Below are positions 6,163-8,552 of a DNA stretch of 8,552 nt, piece after piece. The stretch spans positions 1 through 8,552 of the forward strand of contig JAPLJM010000315.1 of the NCBI GenBank assembly GCA_026388595.1. The letters are read 5' to 3'. The DNA comes from Deltaproteobacteria bacterium (lineage in GTDB: Bacteria > Desulfobacterota > Syntrophia > Syntrophales > Fen-1087). The position numbers were made by a program, and so were the translations under genes. The notes below the pieces were generated by a model. The model searched no databases and had not been told where the DNA came from. It saw only the letters and a list, made by a program, of their open reading frames with translations. Within the stretch, counting starts at the first letter, position 1; the number at the start of each line of letters is the position of its first letter.

Positions 6163-6450
6163 ATGTTCAAATCCATCGGTTTTATCGGGGGTGGGAGGGT
6201 CGCCAGGATCATCCTGGGTGGTTGTCGACCGAAAAAGGAGATGGCCCGGCAAGGTGATCGTCAGCGATGCCAATGCCGATGTTCTAAATAACCTCAAGCA
6301 GCGATTCCCGATCATTGAAGCGGCGGGCGGGGATCCAAAAAAACCCGCTGCCGCCGATCTCGTCTTCCTGGCCCTCCATCCCCCGGCGATCATGGGAATG
6401 CTTGGCGAAATGAAATCAATTCTCCGTCGGGATGACGATATTTTAGACAA
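6163..6450 (+). pseudogene. Frameshifted, truncated P5CR-like gene remnant
   Basis: ATG 6163, behind an intact AAGGAGG at 6148-6154, starts MFKSIGFIGGGRVARIILGG, a close match to the Rossmann start of the gene at 2312. That frame soon hits a TAA. The homology resumes in the next frame from about 6250 as KVIVSDANADVLNNLKQRFP and VFLALHPPAIMGMLGEMKS, so a one-base net insertion separates them (the segment is 49 bases against 48 in the intact copy). Homology stops near 6430-6445, leaving only about the first 95 of 260 residues, with the whole helical catalytic domain lost. The remaining frame continues uninterrupted into the rhodanese gene at 6470. Nucleotide identity to the intact copy is only moderate, so the duplication or acquisition is not recent. 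Programmed frameshifting is conceivable at the GAAAAAGG run but would still give a truncated product. Confidence 0.8.
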
Positions 6451-6469
6451 GCTGAAAAGGAGCAAGCAC

Positions 6470-6919
6470 ATGAAAATCTTCTGGGCGACTCTTCTAACCT
6501 GTTTTCTGATGGGCGTGCCCGCCCTGGCGGCGGAACCGTTAACTTTTGATAATTATCTAAAATCATTTGACTATCGGGAACGCAGCAACATGAAAATCGG
6601 CATTGAAGAAATGCTGCACCTTTACAAACAAGGGCAAGTGCAGATCATCGATATTCGTTTCCGGGAAGAACATCAGGCCTATAGTTTCGGCTTTATAAAA
6701 CACATCCCGATCAATGAGCTTCCTGACAGGATCAAAGAGCTGGACAAATCGAAGATTATCGTCACCGTTTGTCCCCATTATGACCGGGCCGAGCTGGCGA
6801 GGATATTTCTCACCTTGAAGGGCTACCAGTCAAAATACCTTGTCGAGGGACTTCTTGGGCTGGCCAACTATCTGAGAGGCGACAGAGCAAAAGACTTCAT
6901 CAACGAAATGAAACCATGA
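6470..6919 (+). CDS. Exported single-domain rhodanese-like protein
   Basis: This 149-residue protein has a Sec signal peptide (residues 1-20, cleavage near ALA/AEP). The rhodanese domain spans residues about 43-135: VQIIDIRFREEHQAYSFGFI is the DxRxxxE segment, and the active loop is VTVCPHYDRAELA with Cys101 in the expected place, 17 residues before the conserved GY. A VEGLLGLANY segment closes the domain. The start is set at ATG 6470 because AAAAGGAG at 6455-6462 stands seven bases upstream and a signal peptide begins right there. The open frame extends back to 6191 only because the upstream reductase-like remnant is in the same frame. If ribosomes enter upstream they would make an N-terminal fusion that hides the signal peptide. 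The stop TGA overlaps an ATG (ATGA at 6916) in the following coding frame, implying coupled translation with the DsbA-like gene. Confidence 0.85.
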   Translation: MKIFWATLLTCFLMGVPALAAEPLTFDNYLKSFDYRERSNMKIGIEEMLHLYKQGQVQIIDIRFREEHQAYSFGFIKHIPINELPDRIKELDKSKIIVTVCPHYDRAELARIFLTLKGYQSKYLVEGLLGLANYLRGDRAKDFINEMKP

Positions 6920-6960
6920 GCTCGAAAGGAGTTTCTAAAATTACCGAGGTTGAATTGCCT

Positions 6961-7581
6961 ATGTTAAAGTTACAGAAATTATCTTTGCCGGTTGTTGCCG
7001 TGCTGGGGTATCTGTGCATAACGTTTATATCTGCAGGATCGATAACAACAGCGTACGGCGCTGGAGGAAATCTTGTTCCGTCCTATGGTTCCGGACAGTA
7101 TCAGCTATTTATATTTTCGGACTATTTCTGTCAACCCTGCCAGAATTTGGAAAAGGAGATAGACGGGGCCGTCCTTGAAATTATCGCCAGGGGAGGCGTT
7201 AAAGTCAGTTTTGTGGATTTGCCTATCTATAAACTGACGCCTCTTTACGCCAGGTATTTCTTATTCGCGGCAAATGCCTCCAAATCATACAAGGACGCCC
7301 TCCTTGCAAGAAAAGTATTGTTTGATACAGCGTGGCGCATCGGCGCCACTACGGAGCCGCAATTGGAAAACGCCTTGAAGTCCAGGAATATCCCCATAAA
7401 ACCGTATGATGTAGAACCGACATTGAAGCAATACAACGACATCGTTAGACAATACAAGGTGCGGGGGACGCCCACATTCGTTTTTGTCTATTCCTCGGCA
7501 GATGTCCGGAAGTACACGGGTAGCGAAGAAATCAGGAAAGGGCTATCTGATCTTCGCAAGGTCTTGGGACAGCCCTATTAA
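6961..7581 (+). CDS. Exported DsbA-like thioredoxin-fold protein (CQPC)
   Basis: From ATG 6961 this is a 206-residue protein with a Sec signal peptide (about residues 1-33, cleavage near TTAYGA/GG). The thioredoxin fold follows: YQLFIFSDYFCQPCQNLEKEI, with Cys57-Gln-Pro-Cys60, a helical insert of about 80 residues as in DsbA/DsbG-type proteins, then the cis-proline loop VRGTPTFVFV (Pro171) and a C-terminal helix. Its role is probably thiol-disulfide exchange in the periplasm, and sequence alone cannot tell oxidant from reductant or isomerase. An alternative start at ATG 6916 overlaps the rhodanese stop (ATGA) and adds 15 residues including acidic ones. I prefer 6961 because a normal signal peptide begins there and GAGG lies about 11 bases upstream. 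The coupling at 6916 makes the longer form a real alternative. It is the last gene of the rhodanese block. Confidence 0.83.
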   Translation: MLKLQKLSLPVVAVLGYLCITFISAGSITTAYGAGGNLVPSYGSGQYQLFIFSDYFCQPCQNLEKEIDGAVLEIIARGGVKVSFVDLPIYKLTPLYARYFLFAANASKSYKDALLARKVLFDTAWRIGATTEPQLENALKSRNIPIKPYDVEPTLKQYNDIVRQYKVRGTPTFVFVYSSADVRKYTGSEEIRKGLSDLRKVLGQPY

Positions 7582-7652
7582 TTACCCGACGAGGCTCGAA
7601 GCAATTATAGCCAAACGGGAAGAAGTGGAAGGTTTATCTTCATCATGCTCTC

Positions 7653-7682
7653 TTGACCCAGATTTGGACAGCAAGGTATAAG
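7653..7682 (+). promoter_or_regulatory. Candidate promoter immediately ahead of the chrA start
   Basis: TTGACC (7653-7658, five of six) and TATAAG (7677-7682, five of six) are separated by 18 bases in the 103-base gap after the DsbA-like gene. Transcription would begin around 7688-7691, on top of the ATG codons at 7685 and 7691. It would therefore yield a leaderless or nearly leaderless chrA message, or the match is coincidental. No operator repeat was found beside it. Confidence 0.3.
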
Positions 7683-7684
7683 GG

Positions 7685-8552
7685 ATGATTATGAAACGGC
7701 CGACCTTGTTTGAAATCCTGAAAACGGCCCTGTATGTCGGCGCTGTCGGCTACGGCGGGCCGGCGATCCTGGCATTGATGAAGAAGGTCATCGTCCATGA
7801 AAAAGAGTGGATCTCCGACGAGGAGTTCATGAATGCCCTGAGCCTGTCTCAGGTTTTGCCGGGGGCCACGGGGGTGACCCTGCTGGGCTATGTCGGCCAG
7901 AAGTTGAAGGGGGGCTGGGGCGGCATCCTGATGCCCTTTGCCTTTGTCCTTCCGGCCATGTCCGCCATCACCGTCCTGGCCTGGGCCTATTTCGCGTTCG
8001 GCGACTTGAAATTTGTTCATTCGATCTTCATGGGCCTCGGGGCGATGGTGGTTGCTTTGTTGGTCAACGCGACACTGATGATGGGAAAATCCGTCTTCCA
8101 AGGCATGGACCGCAACGCCTTCAAGGGGATGGTGATTGCGGCGCTTTCATTCCTGGGTATCCTTTATCTGCGCTGGAATGTGGTTTATATCATCCTCATC
8201 TCCGGGGTGCTTGGGGCTTTATTCTTTTACTTGAGCGGAATGGGTGGACGGGGAAAAGCGCCGGAGCATCCGGGTGCGGCGGTTGACGTCCCGGAGACGT
8301 CCGGGTGGCGAAACCTCCTGCCCCCGGCGGCGCTGGCTGTTTTGCTCGCCGTCGTCTTTTGGTTGGTTGATGGGACGTGGACGATCTTTGCGACCTTCTT
8401 CAAGATCGGCTCGTTTGCCTTCGGCGGCGGCTTCACCGCTATTCCCATCATTCAGAGCGTCGTCGTCGACGGGATGCACTGGCTCGATCTGACGGCCTTC
8501 CGCGACGGGATCGCCCTGGGACAGATCACGCCGGGGCCGGTCTTCATCACGG
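7685..8552 (+). CDS. chrA: ChrA-family chromate/anion transporter, 3'-truncated by window edge
   Basis: An open frame runs from ATG 7685 (alternative ATG 7691, with AAGGG six bases before it) to the window end without a stop, giving 289 visible codons of a protein normally near 400. It is the long, two-domain form of the CHR family. The first domain begins FEILKTALYVGAVGYGGPA, with a later SLSQVLPGATGVTLLGY segment. After several membrane helices and a linker at about residues 182-212, the second domain starts at about residue 235 with FFKIGSFAFGGGFTAIPII and ends in view at GQITPGPVFIT. The FGGG and Q-x-x-PGP motifs are family hallmarks. Characterised members export chromate, but many homologues in anaerobes have no tested substrate, so sulfate-like oxyanions remain possible. 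The gene is G+C-rich (one 60-base row counted by hand is 73%), unlike the rhodanese block before it. Confidence 0.92.
   Translation, partial: MIMKRPTLFEILKTALYVGAVGYGGPAILALMKKVIVHEKEWISDEEFMNALSLSQVLPGATGVTLLGYVGQKLKGGWGGILMPFAFVLPAMSAITVLAWAYFAFGDLKFVHSIFMGLGAMVVALLVNATLMMGKSVFQGMDRNAFKGMVIAALSFLGILYLRWNVVYIILISGVLGALFFYLSGMGGRGKAPEHPGAAVDVPETSGWRNLLPPAALAVLLAVVFWLVDGTWTIFATFFKIGSFAFGGGFTAIPIIQSVVVDGMHWLDLTAFRDGIALGQITPGPVFIT

Noticed and set aside
3164..7581. Extracellular electron-transfer conduit, suggested by rhodanese lipoprotein and CcdA
   Set aside because: No haem-binding CxxCH motifs and no outer-membrane porin-like protein are encoded in the window.
7484..7681. Short + strand ORF overlapping the end of the DsbA-like gene and the gap before chrA
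   Set aside because: Its first half is out of frame over the DsbA-like coding region. The tail has no recognisable sequence and no ribosome-binding site.
7643..8101. Minus-strand ORF opposite the start of chrA, and + strand ORFs at 7807 and 8244 inside it
   Set aside because: The chrA frame has clear family motifs throughout. The others are low-complexity frames in G+C-rich DNA.

Overview
The window reads as part of a metalloid- and thiol-handling gene cluster from a Gram-negative, probably anaerobic bacterium. The gene families (ACR3, ArsP-type permease, DGC protein, CcdA, lipoprotein rhodanese, ChrA) and the base composition fit a deltaproteobacterium in the broad Desulfobacterota sense. 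That placement is inference from gene content, since no taxonomic marker is present. All supported genes lie on the + strand. The first (ACR3) and last (ChrA) genes are cut by the window edges.

Region 1 (1-3094) is a metalloid-transport block. It holds the C-terminal part of an ACR3 arsenite efflux permease, an ArsP/COG0701 permease with a CSCS motif, a cysteine-rich DGC-family protein, and a pyrroline-5-carboxylate-reductase-like protein that lacks the family's SPGG-type active-site segment. Region 2 (3164-4270) is a membrane-crossing electron-transfer pair: an exported thioredoxin (CIPC) and CcdA. CcdA proteins carry electrons from cytoplasmic thioredoxin to such periplasmic partners.

Region 3 (about 4288-6130) is visibly richer in A+T. 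It begins with a candidate promoter and holds a small exported beta-rich protein, a short DUF2892-like remnant, an exported two-half rhodanese with a displaced cysteine, and a rhodanese lipoprotein with an intact CxxGxR loop. Region 4 (6163-7581) starts with a frameshifted, truncated second copy of the reductase-like gene. That remnant runs in frame into a third exported rhodanese, which is followed by an exported DsbA-like CxxC protein. Region 5 (from about 7685) is a two-domain ChrA chromate/anion transporter, cut by the window end.

As a working model (inference), CcdA would feed electrons outward to the exported thioredoxin. The thioredoxin, the DsbA-like protein and the three exported rhodaneses would handle sulfane sulfur, disulfides or thiol-bound metalloids in the periplasm. 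ACR3, ArsP and ChrA would move oxyanions or metalloids across the inner membrane. Each family is known. The combination of three different exported rhodaneses with a Trx-CcdA pair and a catalytically altered, partly duplicated P5CR-like protein is the part that may represent an undescribed system. No ArsR-type regulator, rRNA, tRNA, CRISPR array or transposase is visible.
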